A program made the translations under genes and the position numbers. Positions 44,476-54,816 of a DNA stretch of 64,000 bases are shown here, one piece after another. The notes beneath the pieces were generated by a model that saw only the letters and a list, made by a program, of their open reading frames with translations, had not been told where the DNA came from and ran no database searches. Position 1 is the stretch's first letter. Every line of letters begins with the position of its first letter. The DNA comes from Legionella massiliensis (GTDB taxonomy: Bacteria > Pseudomonadota > Gammaproteobacteria > Legionellales > Legionellaceae): positions 1,649,512-1,713,511 of the forward strand of contig NZ_CCVW01000001.1 of NCBI RefSeq assembly GCF_000756815.1, read 5' to 3'.

Positions 44476-44632
44476 CGGATCTCTATTTTCTGTCCCATAC
44501 AAAATAAGTTAAATCTTCCTGATTCTATTGTAGAAATTGCCACAAACAATAGAAAATCTTATTCTAGAATCATATCTTGACTAAAAAAATAAATTCACGT
44601 AGCTTACTGCGATTTACATCGGAAGTATGACA

Positions 44633-45760
44633 ATGAAGGGATTACTAAAAGGTTGTCTTTTTGCTGGTTTAACCTGTATCGCTACAAATCTTGATGCTCA
44701 GGTTATACAACGTTTCTATGGAAACACTTACACAAATCCTGCTGACTTTGGTCGAACAAAGGATCTCCAGTTTGCCATGGGTGCTGTCGCAGTTAATGCT
44801 CATGTTTGGTATAAGGGTCAGGTCTTTGGTCAATACGGCAGAGCAGTTTCAAGCGAAAATGTCTTCCCTCCTTATTTTCTCATTGCTAAGCGACTTAATC
44901 CTAAATGGACCCTGGCTTTAAACATCAGCCAACCGATTTTAGCGCCTATCGATTTCCCACCAAAATCAGTGGTTGCTCCTCTTGCTATCAATAGTGATAC
45001 CAGGGCAGCAGAGTTTAATCCTCTTCTTGTTTATCAGATTTCTGATAAGTTAAGTATCGGTGCCGGGCCTACTTTTCAAGACTATTACAAAAATGAAATA
45101 AGTTATGTCGATCCCAACATAGGTTATGTGCATAACAATACCAGGGGTTGGGCTGCCGGCTGGGACCTAGGTTTAAATTGGGCCTTCGATCAAAGTACTT
45201 TTATTGGTCTTGCGTTTTTCTCCAGGATGAATGTTCCTTATCATGGCACTAGCGCCGGGGGCTTCCTTGCTTTTAATAATACCCAAACAAAGAATCTACC
45301 TACCCCTGCTACGGTTCGCATGGATCTAACACATTATTTCACGCCAAAATTATTAGGCGGTATAACAGTTTTCTATACGAATTGGTCGACAGTGCAAGTA
45401 ATCAGGGTGGTTAATGTGGTTCCCGCAGCTACAAATATCCCTGTGCACTATAAAAACCAAATAGCACCTGCCGTATTAACTCACTATGATGTGAATGATA
45501 AATGGGGCTTATTTGGTCTTTTAGCCCTCGACCAAACTGTAAATACAAACGAAGGGCTCTTAATCGGTTTTCCTGCTACAAATGATTATATCGCTAAGGT
45601 GGGTTTCGATTATAAGATAAACAAAGATGTAAAATTTCAACTACAGTACGGCTTTATCTGGGGGAATGCCCATATTAATCACCCTGTAGGCTTAGATGCT
45701 ACGGGTAGAGAACCGATACGAGTCAATACCCTGGATTTTCGTCTGACTTATGCTGTTTAA
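44633..45760 (+). CDS. FadL/OmpP1-family outer-membrane transporter
   Basis: 375 residues from ATG 44633, chosen because GGAAG lies seven bases before it; an ATG two codons earlier is too close. Residues 1-20 form a signal peptide ending before DAQ (LLKGCLFAGLTCIATNL). The mature part has long-chain fatty-acid transporter features: an N-terminal NPADFGRTKDLQFAMGAV, then FLIAKRLNPKWTLALNIS, AEFNPLLVYQISDKLSIGAG and a barrel of alternating strands ending in LDFRLTYAV with a terminal strand. FadL proteins carry hydrophobic molecules across the outer membrane. The gene stands alone between R2/R3 repeats. Substrate unknown. Confidence 0.85.
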   Translation: MKGLLKGCLFAGLTCIATNLDAQVIQRFYGNTYTNPADFGRTKDLQFAMGAVAVNAHVWYKGQVFGQYGRAVSSENVFPPYFLIAKRLNPKWTLALNISQPILAPIDFPPKSVVAPLAINSDTRAAEFNPLLVYQISDKLSIGAGPTFQDYYKNEISYVDPNIGYVHNNTRGWAAGWDLGLNWAFDQSTFIGLAFFSRMNVPYHGTSAGGFLAFNNTQTKNLPTPATVRMDLTHYFTPKLLGGITVFYTNWSTVQVIRVVNVVPAATNIPVHYKNQIAPAVLTHYDVNDKWGLFGLLALDQTVNTNEGLLIGFPATNDYIAKVGFDYKINKDVKFQLQYGFIWGNAHINHPVGLDATGREPIRVNTLDFRLTYAV

Positions 45761-45776
45761 GCGTTGTGAAGCACAA

Positions 45777-45885
45777 ATCATCCAGAGCGCAGCGAAGGAT
45801 CTCCTGAATGTGGCACTGTGCTAATCTCGGAGATTCTTCGCTGCGCTCTGGATGACGGGCGATGGGTCAAGCCGCGGGAATTCGG
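45777..45885. repeat. R2 palindrome with partial R3
   Basis: R2 at 45777-45858 (CATCCAGAGCGCAGCGAAGG and its complement GATGACGG side) followed by a short R3 end, GGGTCAAGCCGCGGGAATTC. It follows the FadL-type gene and may act as a transcription terminator for it. Confidence 0.75.
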
Positions 45886-46023
45886 AATTGAAAAAGCGAT
45901 TATATGCTGCTCACATAGAAAGGAAAAATCTGGAGACGCAGTATATACTTAAAATTAATGAACCCTGTGGGTTTTAAGAAGTGGCAATTTGCTCTAGGAC
46001 GAGGTCAATTTTGTGAGGGATTG

Positions 46024-48327
46024 ATGGGTAATAGGGAGCTTAATTACAAGAAAGTAGCCTCAGCAGCAGAATCTCTAAAAAGACGTGGCAAGCCTCCTTC
46101 TTTAGCTAATGTTTGTGAAGAGCTAGGGAACTTGTCTAGTACGCCAGAGCTTTTGTTATTGCTCGAAAAATGGTATGACACTCAACCTGAATCCCTGCAT
46201 CTAACTATCTTTCCTGTCTCCAATACGATTAAAACTGAAACTTCTGATGTAATAGAGAAAAGAATTGAGCTCGAGAAGTCGCTCTCCTTATTAAGAGCGA
46301 CTTTAGAATCTACTGCAGATGGCATAATGATGGTTAATGGCAAAGGGCAGGTCGTTGACTGGAATCAGAAATTTGTTGAAATGTGGCGTATACCCTCCTA
46401 TATGCTTGAAGTAGGTACAGAAAAAATCAGCTTTGACTATATATTGGAGCAATTGATCAATCCAGAAGGCATAATCGCTGATGTGGAGTTTCTCTATCAG
46501 CACCCCGATTGGGAGGGGGACTTACCTTGTTTGCATTTTAAAGATGGCAGAACCTTTGAGCGTTTTACCCAACCCCAACGTGTTGGTTCGGAAATTGTTG
46601 GACGTGTTTATAGTTTTCGTGATGTCACCGAACATATGATGTCCAAAGAGGAATTACATATTCGTGAGCGGGCGATTGAGGCAAGCACACATGGGGTAGC
46701 AATAATTGATATCACCAAAGAGAATCAGCCTATTATTTACGTTAATAAATCCTTTGAACGCATCACTGGTTACTCAGAAAAACAGCTAATAGGGCAAAAC
46801 CTTACTCATTTGCAATGCGCGACTACCGATCAAGTCAATCAAAAACGCTTAGATCTAGCTATTAGAGAACAGCGTGAAGAAGTGGTTGAAGTGGAAAGTT
46901 ATCGACGAAATGGCGAAATATATTGGTGCGAAATAAGTGTTGCCCCTGTTAATGATTCCTTCAATAAAGTCAGACACTATGTTTGTATTATCAATGACAT
47001 CACTCTGCGCCGTGAGATGGAAAAACAACTAATAAGGCAGGCAACCCATGATTCATTGACGGAACTTCCTAATCGTATCCTACTGATGGATAGGGTAGAG
47101 CAGGCTATATTGCTGGCAAAGAAGAAGAGATCAGAACTTGCTTTTCTTTACTTAGACTTAGACCGCTTTAAAATGACTAATGATACCCTAGGTCATAGCA
47201 TAGGGGATAAGCTATTACAGGCCGTATCTAACCGTTTATTAATTATAACCAATGAGTTCGACACCGTAGCGCGAGTGGGTGGTGATGAATTTGTTGTTCT
47301 TTTGCCTGACCTCAATAGTGAAATTCAAGCGCAGCAGATTGCTGAAGAAATTTTGCATCTCATCGAGAAGCCTTTTCAAGTTGATCAGCATAATTTGAAG
47401 ATTACTGGCAGCATCGGTATCTGTTACTACCCTAAGGATGGTCCTGATTACGAGACACTGATGAAAAACGCGGATGTATCGATGTATCACGCTAAAGACA
47501 GTGGTCGTAACACTTACCGCGTGTTTGAAAAAGAAATGAATAGTCGTGTCATCAACTATATGCAAGTTGATAGTGCTCTAAGAGATGCCTTAAAGAAAAA
47601 TGAATTTTACCTCGTCTACCAGCCTCTTATTGATTTAAAGAGGAATACTATCGTTGGATTTGAGGCTTTACTAAGATGGAATAGCCAACTTTTAGGACAG
47701 GTATTACCCTTAGATTTTATTTCTATGGCTGAAGAGAATGGGTTGATTATTGATATTGGTAAATGGGTTTTGGAGAATGCCTGCTTACAGGCAAAGGCCT
47801 GGCATCAGGAGGGCTATAAAAATTTAACGGTGTCAGTTAACATTTCAGGCCGGCAATTTAGACAAGCTAATCTGCCTGAGATTATTGGAGAGGCCCTCAA
47901 AAAAGCGAACTTAGCTGCCCACTATTTAGAGCTTGAGTTCACTGAAAGCCTATTGATTGAAGATGTCGAACATACAATAAATACAATCTATAAATTAAAA
48001 GATATGGGGGTAAAACTGGTTATTGATGATTTCGGCACTGGCTATTCTAGTTTGTCTTATCTAAAGCAGTTTCCCGTGGACAAATTAAAAATCGATGGTT
48101 CCTTTATTAACGAGTTAGTGAATAAAGAAAATGACGCCGCAATCGCAAAAGCCATTATTGATCTTGGCCACAGCTTAAATTTAGAAGTATTAGCCGAGGG
48201 TGTTGAAACAGAAATGCAAAGGGATTTTGTATTAAACCATGGCTGTGATTATGCGCAGGGCTATTATTTCAAACCGCCAAATGTGCCAGAGGAGCTTAAA
48301 GAGTTTTTAAAGGCCTATTCAGCTTAA
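46024..48327 (+). CDS. PAS-PAS-GGDEF-EAL cyclic-di-GMP enzyme
   Basis: 767 residues from ATG 46024, which has GAGGGA just upstream; an ATG 22 codons earlier lacks one. Residues 1-55 look like a KfrA-type DNA-binding segment (KKVASAAESLKRRGKPPSLA). Two PAS sensor domains follow (about 80-205 and 215-335; ADGIMMVNGKGQVVDWNQKF; QPIIYVNKSFERITGYSEKQ). The GGDEF domain has an intact RVGGDEFVVLLPD (about 416-428) and the EAL domain an intact GFEALLRW (about 545-552), plus DDFGTGYSSLSYLKQFP and LAEGVE. So it could both make and degrade cyclic di-GMP. There is no membrane segment, so it is cytoplasmic. The PAS ligand is unknown. Confidence 0.9.
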   Translation: MGNRELNYKKVASAAESLKRRGKPPSLANVCEELGNLSSTPELLLLLEKWYDTQPESLHLTIFPVSNTIKTETSDVIEKRIELEKSLSLLRATLESTADGIMMVNGKGQVVDWNQKFVEMWRIPSYMLEVGTEKISFDYILEQLINPEGIIADVEFLYQHPDWEGDLPCLHFKDGRTFERFTQPQRVGSEIVGRVYSFRDVTEHMMSKEELHIRERAIEASTHGVAIIDITKENQPIIYVNKSFERITGYSEKQLIGQNLTHLQCATTDQVNQKRLDLAIREQREEVVEVESYRRNGEIYWCEISVAPVNDSFNKVRHYVCIINDITLRREMEKQLIRQATHDSLTELPNRILLMDRVEQAILLAKKKRSELAFLYLDLDRFKMTNDTLGHSIGDKLLQAVSNRLLIITNEFDTVARVGGDEFVVLLPDLNSEIQAQQIAEEILHLIEKPFQVDQHNLKITGSIGICYYPKDGPDYETLMKNADVSMYHAKDSGRNTYRVFEKEMNSRVINYMQVDSALRDALKKNEFYLVYQPLIDLKRNTIVGFEALLRWNSQLLGQVLPLDFISMAEENGLIIDIGKWVLENACLQAKAWHQEGYKNLTVSVNISGRQFRQANLPEIIGEALKKANLAAHYLELEFTESLLIEDVEHTINTIYKLKDMGVKLVIDDFGTGYSSLSYLKQFPVDKLKIDGSFINELVNKENDAAIAKAIIDLGHSLNLEVLAEGVETEMQRDFVLNHGCDYAQGYYFKPPNVPEELKEFLKAYSA

Positions 48328-48352
48328 CAATCGCTATTGAATGGAAATAAAA

Positions 48353-48841
48353 ATGACTATACGGATATCAAAAATACTATTAGTAGCTGCGCTTGCCTTT
48401 TATTGTTTGCTATCAGCCTTTACCAATATTAATGATTATCAAGCTATCGTTCAGGGTGTAAGCCATGTTTTCATGATGGATAGTTTAATGCCGCATACCT
48501 CTATAACCTATCGAGCTATTACATCGCCAATCCTTCACTATACAGGGTTTATTTTTATTATTGCCTTGGAAATTCTTACAGGAGTTTTATGTGGGCTGGG
48601 TGCCTATAAGCTGTTTCGAGTAAAAAATGAGGATGCAGCGACTTTTAATCGTGCAAAAAAAACGGCGGTTGCAGGACTGACCTTAGGATTTTTAACCTGG
48701 CAAGTCATTTTTATGTCTATTGGTGGCGAATGGTTTGGAATGTGGATGAACCCAATGTTTAACAACGTACTTACTGCGGCCTTTCATATCTTTATTACGT
48801 TTCTTGTTTTATTAATCTATGTTGCTCGCGATGATGAATAG
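48353..48841 (+). CDS. DUF2165 family small membrane protein
   Basis: 162 residues from ATG 48353, with GGAA six bases upstream; an ATG four codons earlier is possible. Four hydrophobic helices are seen, with the family landmarks FTNINDYQAIVQGVSHVFMM, ITSPILHYTGF and GGEWFGMWMNP. It is an inner-membrane protein of unknown function. It starts 25 bp after the cyclic-di-GMP gene and is probably co-transcribed. Confidence 0.8.
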   Translation: MTIRISKILLVAALAFYCLLSAFTNINDYQAIVQGVSHVFMMDSLMPHTSITYRAITSPILHYTGFIFIIALEILTGVLCGLGAYKLFRVKNEDAATFNRAKKTAVAGLTLGFLTWQVIFMSIGGEWFGMWMNPMFNNVLTAAFHIFITFLVLLIYVARDDE

Positions 48842-48846
48842 CTTTG

Positions 48847-48880
48847 AAAAAACTCGAATTCCCGCGGCTTGACCGCGGGA
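48847..48880. repeat. Partial R3 repeat
   Basis: CTCGAATTCCCGCGGCTTGA followed by CCGCGGGATCTAT. It shares the start of the R3 element at 44241 but then diverges to form a small CCGCGG hairpin. It follows the DUF2165 gene. Confidence 0.55.
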
Positions 48881-49055
48881 TCTATAACAAAGCGAAATCC
48901 TGGAGTAGTGAATTTTAAATGAAACCTTGATAAGGATAATCATCAATTAAGGAGGATTGTCCCGCCATAGGATGAATAGCTACCTCTGAGCAAGCGACTA
49001 TACAAGCGCATTCATTCACAGTACATTATTTCCACTCTTTACCTTGGAGCTATGA

Positions 49056-50192
49056 ATGTTTCTTAGAATTATTGCAGCCTCTCTGACTATAACAATGTCA
49101 TTTGTGGTGGAGGCAGCGTCGCCAGTTTGTCAATATATTGAAAAAGCTAATATCAAAACACTGCCGCTTGAAAGCATAGCTGATTATGTACAGCACTTTG
49201 TCTTTGAACAAAGCGGGGTTCCTGCATTAATGATTGGTATTAGTTCTGACGATGAGAGGGCAGTTCTTTCTTGCGGTGAGACCAAACTGAATAACGGCCA
49301 ACGACCTGCACTCAGTACAGTTTGGCCAGTAGGTTCCGTATCAAAGGTATTTACCACTGATATGCTGGCAAAAATGGTTAACCGCGGGGATGTCAAACTG
49401 AATACCTCCGTCAATGAACTCCTTGGTCTCTCTACAGAAGCTGAGCACCCTATAACTCTTTTGGATCTGGCAACCCACAGTTCAGGCTTTCCCAGGGGCT
49501 TACCAACTATTCCTGCGAGTGACGATTACCAGATTAACCAGCCTTATGAAATGAAGGAATTTTTGAGCTGGTATCCGAGTTTTCAGCGTAAACCCGGAAC
49601 ACATTATCAATACTCAAATCTGGGTTACGGTTTACTGGGGCAATTGCTGGCTAAAAAAATGGCTAAGGATTATAACGGCTTACTGCAAGAGCTTATCTCT
49701 GAACCTTTACAACTTAAAGACACAACGACCTCTTTGAACAAGGAGCAGGCAGCACGTGAAGTATCAAGTTACTGGATGAATGGTGATTTAATTCGCAAAG
49801 ACTGGGAGTTCAAATTTGAGCAACCCAGCGGCGGTATTTATTCAACCATGCAAGATTTAATGATATTTGCCCAATATCAGCTAGGCAATAAACCCAAAGA
49901 ACAGGAAAACGCCAGAATTGCTCATGCAAGCTATATCTACCAAAATCAGTTTGATAATCCTTTGGATTTCTCTAAGGATGCAATGGCTTTAGGCTGGTCA
50001 GTTGATTTTCCTGCACAAGCACTACCACTACGGCTCACGAAAAACGGCTGGGTGGATGGTGTGAACACCCATATCGTCTTGTCACCAACCAAGGACATCG
50101 CTTTGGTTTCCTTCACCAATAAGCCTTATCTCAATATTGAGACTGATTTACACCGGATTATTGGGATGATTCTTAATACGCGAAAGAACTAG
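49056..50192 (+). CDS. Serine hydrolase, class C beta-lactamase-like, secreted
   Basis: 378 residues. Residues 1-20 form a signal peptide (IIAASLTITMSFVVEA). The catalytic Ser-x-x-Lys is seen in PVGSVSKVF (Ser94, Lys97) and the Tyr-x-Asn motif in YQYSNLGYG (Tyr186, Asn188). DLATHSSGFPRGLP and QPSGGIYSTMQDL are further markers of the family that includes AmpC, D-aminopeptidases and esterases. The KTG box is not obvious; TKNGWVDG lies at the expected place. Periplasmic or exported. Whether it hydrolyses beta-lactams, peptides or esters cannot be told. GGAG precedes ATG 49056. Confidence 0.85.
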   Translation: MFLRIIAASLTITMSFVVEAASPVCQYIEKANIKTLPLESIADYVQHFVFEQSGVPALMIGISSDDERAVLSCGETKLNNGQRPALSTVWPVGSVSKVFTTDMLAKMVNRGDVKLNTSVNELLGLSTEAEHPITLLDLATHSSGFPRGLPTIPASDDYQINQPYEMKEFLSWYPSFQRKPGTHYQYSNLGYGLLGQLLAKKMAKDYNGLLQELISEPLQLKDTTTSLNKEQAAREVSSYWMNGDLIRKDWEFKFEQPSGGIYSTMQDLMIFAQYQLGNKPKEQENARIAHASYIYQNQFDNPLDFSKDAMALGWSVDFPAQALPLRLTKNGWVDGVNTHIVLSPTKDIALVSFTNKPYLNIETDLHRIIGMILNTRKN

Positions 50193-50219
50193 TAACAGTA
50201 GCCCCTAGATGCAGCGTAG

Positions 50220-51960
50220 AGCGCCTTCTCTTGAGTTTAGCACTGTGCTAACCCCGGAGATCCCTCACTATGTTCGGGATGACGGGTCTTTATCGATGTT
50301 TGCCCCTAAAGGGCTGGGGTGCTCCCAAAGACGTACGTCATGTCGAACGCAGAGAGACATCTCCTGAGTTTAGCACTGTGCTAACCCCGGAGATCCTTCA
50401 CTATGTTCGGGATGACGAGGCCTTTGCCCCAATGGGGCTGGGGCTGGGGCGCTCCCAAAGACGTACGTCATGTCGAACGCAGAGAGACATCTCCTGAGTG
50501 TAGCACTGTGCTAACCCCGGAGATCCCTCACTATGTTCGGGATGACGGGATCTTTGCCCCTAAGGGGCTGGGGCGCTCCTAAAGACGTACGTCATGTCGA
50601 ACGCAGAGAGACATCTCCTGAGTTTAGCACTGTGCTAACCCCGGAGATCCCTCACTATGTTCGGGATGACGGGTCTTTATCGATGTTTGCCCCTAAAGGG
50701 CTGGGGTGCTCCCAAAGACGTACGTCATGTCGAGCGCAGAGAGACATCTCCTGAGTTTAGCACTGTGCTAACCCCGGAGATCCCTCACTATGTTCGGGAT
50801 GACGAGGCCTTTGCCCCTAAGGTGCTGGGGCGCTCCCAAAGACGTACGTCATGTCGAACGCAGAGAGACATCTCCTGAGTGTAGCACTGTGCTAACCCCG
50901 GAGATCCCTCACTATGTTCGGGATGACGGGTCTTTATCGATGTTTGCCCCAAAGGGGCTGGGGCGCTCCCAAAGACGTACGTCATGTCGAACGCAGAGAG
51001 ACATCTCCTGAGTGCAGCACCGTGCTAACCCCGGAGATCCCTCACTATGTTCGGGATGACGAGGCCTTTGCCCCAAAGGGGCTAGGGTGCTCCCAAAGAC
51101 GTACGTCATGTCGAGCGCAGAGAGACATCTCCTGAGTTTAGCACTGTGCTAATCCCGGAGATCCCTCACTATGTTCGGGATGACGAGGCCTTTGCCCCAA
51201 TGGGGCTGGGGCGCTCCCAAAGACGTACGTCATGTCGAGCGCAGAGAGACATCTCCTGAGTTTAGCACTGTGCTAATCCCGGAGATCCTTCACTATGTTC
51301 GGGATGACGAGGCCTTTGCCCCAAAGGGGCTTGGGCGCCCCCAAAGACGTACGTCATGTCGAATGTAGAGAGACATCTCCTGAGTGTAGCACTGTGCTAA
51401 CCCCGGAGATCCCTCACTATGTTCGGGATGACGGGGCCTTTGCCCCTAAGGGGCTTGGGCGCCCCCAAAGACGTACGTCATGTCGAACGTAGAGAGACAT
51501 CTCCTGAGTGCAGCACCGTGCTAATCCCGGAGATCCCTCACTATGTTCGGGATGACGAGGCCTTTGCCCCAAAGGGGCTAGGGTGCTCCCAAAGACGTAC
51601 GTCATGTCGAACGCAGAGAGACATCTCCTGAGTGCAGCACTGTGCTAATCCCGGAGATCCCTCACTATGTTCGGGATGACGAGGCCTTTGCCCCAAAGGG
51701 GCTAGGGTGCTCCCAAAGACGTACCTCATGTCGAACGCAGAGAGACATCTCCTGAGTTTAGCACTGTGCTAATCCCGGAGATCCTTCACTATGTTCGGGA
51801 TGACGGGGCCTTTGCCCCACAGGGGCTGGGGCGCTCCCAAAGACGTACGTCATGTCGAACGCAGAGAGACATCTCCTGAGTTTAGCACTGTGCTAATCCC
51901 GGAGATCCTTCACTATGTTCGGGATGACGGGGCCTTTGCCCCTAAGGGGCTGGGGGCTCA
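50220..51960. repeat. Tandem array of 14 R2 palindromic units, period 124 bp
   Basis: The marker CTATGTTCGGGATGACG occurs 14 times, from 50268 to 51913. Spacing is 124 bp, or 130-133 bp where a few extra bases such as CTTTATCGATG are present. Each unit has two facing halves (CCCCGGAGATCCCTCACTAT... and GTCATGTCGAACGCAGAGAG...) plus AGCACTGTGCTAA, and a GGGGCTGGGGCGCTCCCAAA spacer. Short open frames on both strands recur once per unit and are artefacts of the repeat. It fills the 1.87-kb gap between the serine hydrolase and the histidine kinase. It is not a CRISPR: the units are contiguous, without unique spacers. Confidence 0.92.
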
Positions 51961-52064
51961 GGATGGCGTGTTATGGGAATAGTGCAGGTCTTACTTACAT
52001 TGCGAGGTAACTTATTACTCCTGCTAAACTATATGAAATGGAATCATTAAAAAAAGGAGCTGTA

Positions 52065-54803
52065 ATGAAGCGAAATCTGATATGGCTATTCGCTTTATTA
52101 ACAGTAGCTATAGGAGTTTCTGTTTTAATTGGCTGGACCTTTGATATTCAAATATTAAAAAGTGTTCTACCAGAATCAACTACGATGAAGGTGAATACTG
52201 CTTTTTCGCTGATTTTATGTGGACTTTCTATTATCTACCTGGACTTTTTTTCACAGTCAAAATTTTTCCGGCTTGTAGTAATTTTGCAATCCATTATCGT
52301 TATATCAATAGCCCTATTAACAGTTTTAGAATATCTGCTGCAATTAAATCTGGGGCTTGATTTGTTGGTGTTTGAAGATAGATCCAACCTCATTAATCCT
52401 GGACGCATGTCGCCAACTACGGCATTTTGTTTGTTAAACATAGCTATTGCTACCTTGCTTTTAGCGGCAACGAGAACATTATTTTTTAAAAAACCCATTG
52501 CAGCGGCGCTTACTACTACGGTCATCATCATTTCGGGTTTAATTCTTATCAGCTACCTACCCCAATTACTGTGGGGCTATCCTATCTTTAGCTATGCCAA
52601 CATGAGCCTGCATACTTCATTGCTCTGTGTCGCCTTGGGTTTTTCATTACTGATGCTTATCAAAAGGGAGGATAATTTTCGCTGGGCTTTAAATTCATCG
52701 ATAACCGGTGGTTGCATAGTTTGGTTGCTATCCTTATTAGTCATTTCTTCTGCTTATTACAATTTTATTAATCAAATGAAAATAAGTAATGAAGAAATCA
52801 CTCAAACGCAAAAAGTAATTAAAGAACTCAGCAAAGTTATTCTAGTCCTTGATTCTTATGATACCAACGAAGACTACTATAAGAGCACAGGCAATAAGGT
52901 GTATTTAGACGCTAGAGCAGAGAATAAGAAAAATATTTATAACTATTTTGATAGGGTTGATGCGCTTATAGATGATCGCTCAAGTCAACAGAGCATATTA
53001 AATGGATTGAAAGCGCTCATTATCCAGAAAATTGATTTAGTTGAAAAAAGTGGGGGAGAGAATATTACTATAAAGGAGACTGCTGTGAATCAGCAGATTC
53101 TTGAGAAACTTAATCAATTAGAAAGTGAACAAGACAGGATATTTACCCAACGGGAGCTGAGTCAAAATATTCTCTCCAATCAAGCGCTTTTACTTTCGCC
53201 CTTAGGCATTTTTTTGAGCATATCGATGTTATCGATCGGGTTATTTATCTTCAACGCTAATAGTCTTGAGCAAAAGAAAATTAGAGCTAAACAAAGCCAG
53301 CTAGCTGAAATTGTAGAATCTTCTGATGATGGCATTATAGGTAAAGATCTCAACAGCGTGATCACCAGTTGGAACGTGGGTGCAGAACAGATCTTTGGCT
53401 ATACCGCAAATGAAATGATAGGACAGTCTATTTTAGCTCTAATTCCACCTGATAGAGTCCAAGAAGAGGCTCAAATTATGGATAAAATCAAACGAGGTGA
53501 GAAAATTGAGCATTTTGAAACGGTAAGAAAAAGAAAGGATGGCAAGCCCATTGACGTGTCCGTTACCATTTCACCCATCAAAAATGCGGAACAAGAAATC
53601 ATCGGTGCTTCAAAAATCGTACGTGATATTACTGAGAAAAACCAATTGGAATTGCAGTTCCGTCAAAGTCAAAAGATGAGCGCTATTGGGCAACTTACAG
53701 GGGGTGTAGCTCATGATTTTAATAATCTCTTAGGCATTATTCTTGGTAATCTTGATTTACTTGAACGCAATTTAAGTGGCAATGAAGAAGCACTTAAACG
53801 GGTAAAAAACGCTCTAAATGCGGCAACACGAGGTGCTGATCTTACGAAACGGCTTCTCGCTTTTTCAAGATTACAACATTTAAGTCCTGCCCCTACACGC
53901 TTAGAAGATTCTGTTAATAATGTCGTCGAAATGGCAAGCAGGATACTTGGAGAAGGTATCCAAATTACTACCCATTTAGATTGCTCTATACCACCAGTAT
54001 TGATTGATGTTACTGAACTAGAAAGTGCTTTAATCAATTTAGCTGTCAATGCCCGAGATGCTATGCCACAAGGTGGTAAATTAGTATTCATCACAAAAAT
54101 GTTAAACCTGGATAGCAATTATCTGGCAGTTCAAGCTGGGGACATTAAACCAGGAATGTATGCCTGTGTTTCTGTAACTGATACCGGCGAAGGAATGCCG
54201 CCGGAAGTGCTTGAACGAGTCTTTGAACCCTTTTTTACTACAAAACCACGTGGCAAAGGCACTGGAATGGGGTTATCTATGGTTTATGGTTTCGTGAAGC
54301 AATCGGGGGGAATTATCAGGATTTATACGGAAGAGGGTCAGGGTACAACAATATCATTGTATTTACCCTTTGCCACAACCCTTGAAGTACCCCTCGAAAA
54401 GGAAAAGGTTATAATTAAGCAACAAAGGTTTAGCGGCAAAGCCCTAGTTGTTGATGATGAAATAGATTTGCTTGAAATTGCCTCTGTGTATGTCAAGGAA
54501 TTAGGATTTGAAGTATTTCATGCAACTGATGCTAATAACGCATTAAACGTACTAGAGCAACATCCGGATATTGTGCTTTTGGTCACAGATATCGTGATGC
54601 CAGGAACTATGAATGGTATTGAGCTGGCAAAACGAGTCAAGCATATTAAACAAGATATTGTCGTGGTTTATACCTCAGGATTTCCTGCAGAAACCTTGTC
54701 TGACAAATCTGCTAATATCGAGGCAATACTCATCAACAAACCATACAATCGTGAGTTATTTGAATCTACCATTTGCCGAGCAATGAGTAGTGACGCAATG
54801 TAA
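52065..54803 (+). CDS. Hybrid sensor histidine kinase with CHASE3-like sensor, PAS and receiver
   Basis: 912 residues. AAAAAGGAG five bases before ATG 52065 decides this start. Residues 1-220 hold about seven membrane helices. About 230-385 is a CHASE3-like helical sensor between two more membrane segments (IKELSKVILVLDSYDTNEDY). A PAS domain follows (about 410-530, DGIIGKDLNSVITSWN). The HisKA domain has TGGVAHDFNNLLGIILGN with His550. The ATPase domain has NLAVNARDAMP, TDTGEGMPPE and GKGTGMGLSMVYGF. The C-terminal receiver has VVDDEIDLLE and LVTDIVMPG with phospho-acceptor Asp842. The next gene starts 13 bp downstream and encodes another receiver, so the two probably form one phosphorelay. 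Confidence 0.92.
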   Translation: MKRNLIWLFALLTVAIGVSVLIGWTFDIQILKSVLPESTTMKVNTAFSLILCGLSIIYLDFFSQSKFFRLVVILQSIIVISIALLTVLEYLLQLNLGLDLLVFEDRSNLINPGRMSPTTAFCLLNIAIATLLLAATRTLFFKKPIAAALTTTVIIISGLILISYLPQLLWGYPIFSYANMSLHTSLLCVALGFSLLMLIKREDNFRWALNSSITGGCIVWLLSLLVISSAYYNFINQMKISNEEITQTQKVIKELSKVILVLDSYDTNEDYYKSTGNKVYLDARAENKKNIYNYFDRVDALIDDRSSQQSILNGLKALIIQKIDLVEKSGGENITIKETAVNQQILEKLNQLESEQDRIFTQRELSQNILSNQALLLSPLGIFLSISMLSIGLFIFNANSLEQKKIRAKQSQLAEIVESSDDGIIGKDLNSVITSWNVGAEQIFGYTANEMIGQSILALIPPDRVQEEAQIMDKIKRGEKIEHFETVRKRKDGKPIDVSVTISPIKNAEQEIIGASKIVRDITEKNQLELQFRQSQKMSAIGQLTGGVAHDFNNLLGIILGNLDLLERNLSGNEEALKRVKNALNAATRGADLTKRLLAFSRLQHLSPAPTRLEDSVNNVVEMASRILGEGIQITTHLDCSIPPVLIDVTELESALINLAVNARDAMPQGGKLVFITKMLNLDSNYLAVQAGDIKPGMYACVSVTDTGEGMPPEVLERVFEPFFTTKPRGKGTGMGLSMVYGFVKQSGGIIRIYTEEGQGTTISLYLPFATTLEVPLEKEKVIIKQQRFSGKALVVDDEIDLLEIASVYVKELGFEVFHATDANNALNVLEQHPDIVLLVTDIVMPGTMNGIELAKRVKHIKQDIVVVYTSGFPAETLSDKSANIEAILINKPYNRELFESTICRAMSSDAM

Positions 54804-54816
54804 AAGGAGGGTGATT

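Noticed and set aside
50220..51960. CRISPR array
   Set aside because: Units are contiguous and nearly identical throughout, with no unique spacers and no cas genes nearby.
50270..51982. Many overlapping open frames of 60-75 codons on both strands
   Set aside because: They recur once per 124-bp repeat unit in the same phase and have no independent start signals; they are a by-product of the repeat array.
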